A DNA stretch of 8,427 nt from an uncultured bacterium (lineage in GTDB: Bacteria; Acidobacteriota; UBA890), in NCBI GenBank assembly GCA_937922775.1, contig CALAKE010000358.1:1-8427 (forward strand). Direction: 5' to 3'. Shown in pieces: positions 7,468-8,427 of the stretch. Under the pieces are notes generated by a model that saw only the letters and a program-made list of their open reading frames with translations, was not told the origin of the DNA and did not search any database. Position 1 is the stretch's first letter. Each line of letters begins with the position of its first letter. The translations under genes and the position numbers were made by a program.

Positions 7468-8403
7468 TCAGTGCGTCATTGCGTAGACGACGTAGTTGAT
7501 GCCGAGCTTGTAGGCGTTATTGGAGAGCTCGATGGGCAAATATCCCGTGTTGGACCACTCCCACGAGTCCCCGACGTCCTGGTTGTAGTTGACGACCACC
7601 AGCAGCCTCTTGCTGGGATCGTTGTCCTCGTAAACCCCGAAGATGACAGGCATTCCGTAGGTATACGCCTGGTACATGATGTCCTGTTGCGTGATATCGA
7701 AGAAGGCGTGAAAGATCGGATGGGTAGTGTCGAGGATCTCGAGGCGCGCTCCAGGGAGGGTCCTCTGCAGATTCTCTCTCAGCACGTACATCTGCTCGCT
7801 GCGCATGTCGTCGACCACCAAGAACCCGCCCTTGAGCAGGTAGTTGCGCAACCCTTCCACCTCGTCGTCGGTCATCGTCCATGTGCCGGGCTCCGACAGA
7901 TATGCCCACGGGTACTTGAAGAAATCCGGGTCGTCGATCTGGTAGACGTTCCCCCCACCCAGGTTGGGTTCGATGAGGGTTAGCTCATCGAGCATGAGCA
8001 TGAGATTCTGCTCGGCCCGCGGGTAGTCATGATTCCAGAAGAGGTCGAGGCCCCAGGCATACGGTCCCCAGCGCCAGTACGAGGGCCGGTAGCGAATGCG
8101 ATTGAAGGTAAATCGACCGTTGTAATCCATGTTCTGGATATCGATGTCGGGGTGCTCGTCGGTGAATCCGCGGCGGCGGGAGCGTCCCCAACGTTGTGGG
8201 ATTTCGAACGCCTCGGACGTTGCTTCCCCTCTCGGCTGGAGTGTTGCGGTGAGCGCGGCAACCTCAGCTCCCGCACTCGACTGAAGCGTCGCGGCGAGGG
8301 TGCCCCCCGCTACAAGAAGAAGGCCGATGGTGGCGACAACGCCAGACCGGCGCGCAGGCAGCGCACCCGAGATATTTCTCAACGCCTCACGTACCCTCCT
8401 CAT
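7468..8403 (-). CDS. DUF4159 protein with N-terminal membrane anchor or signal peptide
   Basis: This 311-residue protein is the first visible gene of the cluster. A basic N-terminus (RRVREALR, then RR at 18-19) precedes one hydrophobic segment (about 21-39), so it is exported or anchored facing the periplasm. An Ala/Arg-rich linker leads to the DUF4159 domain (about 97-311). It opens with FTFNRIRYRP (98-107), contains the aromatic WNHDYPRAEQNL (123-134), then YLLKGGFLVVDD (188-199), LDTTHPIFHAFF (224-235) and a closing NAYKLGINYVVYAMTH. DUF4159 has a GATase-like Rossmann fold. This copy contains no cysteine at all, so a Cys-based amidotransferase activity is excluded and a ligand-binding or scaffold role is more likely. 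The start at 8403 is supported by GAGG 7 nt upstream, but the frame stays open to the right edge, so a longer N-terminus cannot be ruled out. Its position next to moxR suggests it belongs to the same envelope system. The specific function is unknown. Confidence 0.88.
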   Translation of the reverse strand: MRRVREALRNISGALPARRSGVVATIGLLLVAGGTLAATLQSSAGAEVAALTATLQPRGEATSEAFEIPQRWGRSRRRGFTDEHPDIDIQNMDYNGRFTFNRIRYRPSYWRWGPYAWGLDLFWNHDYPRAEQNLMLMLDELTLIEPNLGGGNVYQIDDPDFFKYPWAYLSEPGTWTMTDDEVEGLRNYLLKGGFLVVDDMRSEQMYVLRENLQRTLPGARLEILDTTHPIFHAFFDITQQDIMYQAYTYGMPVIFGVYEDNDPSKRLLVVVNYNQDVGDSWEWSNTGYLPIELSNNAYKLGINYVVYAMTH

Positions 8404-8410
8404 TGCGATG

Positions 8411-8414
8411 CCTC
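8411..8414 (-). promoter_or_regulatory. possible ribosome binding site GAGG for the DUF4159 gene
   Basis: GAGG lies 7 nt before the ATG at 8403. A stronger AGGAGG sits just inside the gene (8400-8395, codons 2-3), but no well-placed in-frame ATG or GTG follows it. The nearest in-frame alternative is TTG at codon 8 (8382), 12 nt downstream. The upstream GAGG therefore remains the better guide to the start. Confidence 0.4.
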
Positions 8415-8427
8415 GCTTTTCCCATGG

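Overview
The window is a fully packed minus-strand gene cluster from a GC-rich bacterium (roughly 60% GC by eye). Read in transcription order, from the right edge to the left, it encodes: (1) a DUF4159 protein with an N-terminal membrane anchor, 8403-7468; (2) a MoxR-type AAA+ ATPase, 7450-6422; (3) a soluble DUF58 protein with a von Willebrand A (vWA)-type metal site, 6414-5494; (4) a BatA-type membrane protein with a vWA domain, a glutamine-amidotransferase-like (GATase-like) domain and a C-terminal anchor, 5494-3419; and (5) a very large DUF4175-like membrane protein, 3375 to beyond base 1. The fifth gene is open for 1125 codons and runs off the left edge without a stop.

The spacing indicates one operon. 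The gaps are 17 nt, 7 nt, a 1-nt TAATG overlap, and 43 nt. No tRNA, rRNA, mobile element, CRISPR array, convincing promoter or terminator is visible. The 24 bases right of the first start are too few to judge the upstream side.

From knowledge of the families, MoxR ATPases act with vWA proteins, probably as chaperones that assemble, activate or load metal into client complexes. DUF58 is the usual cytoplasmic partner, and BatA-type proteins place a vWA domain across the membrane. From hydrophobic segments and the positive-inside rule I infer that MoxR and DUF58 work in the cytoplasm. The BatA-type protein, the DUF4159 protein and the roughly 950-residue coiled-coil region of the DUF4175 protein would face the periplasm. 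The ATPase and DUF58 could then act on the envelope module through the inner membrane. The physiological client is unknown.

The organism cannot be named from the sequence. From memory, DUF4159 and DUF4175 proteins beside MoxR/DUF58/BatA genes are typical of Gram-negative lineages outside the well-studied Proteobacteria, such as Gemmatimonadota, Planctomycetota, Acidobacteriota and Bacteroidota. The base composition fits a Gemmatimonadota-like or similar genome, but this is a weak inference.

The most notable features are in the DUF4175-like protein. Its coiled coil is cut by Gly-rich hinges and ends in a Gln-rich, collagen-like Gly-X-Y run. The two GATase-like folds in the cluster both lack a cysteine nucleophile, and two intact vWA metal sites are predicted on opposite sides of the membrane.
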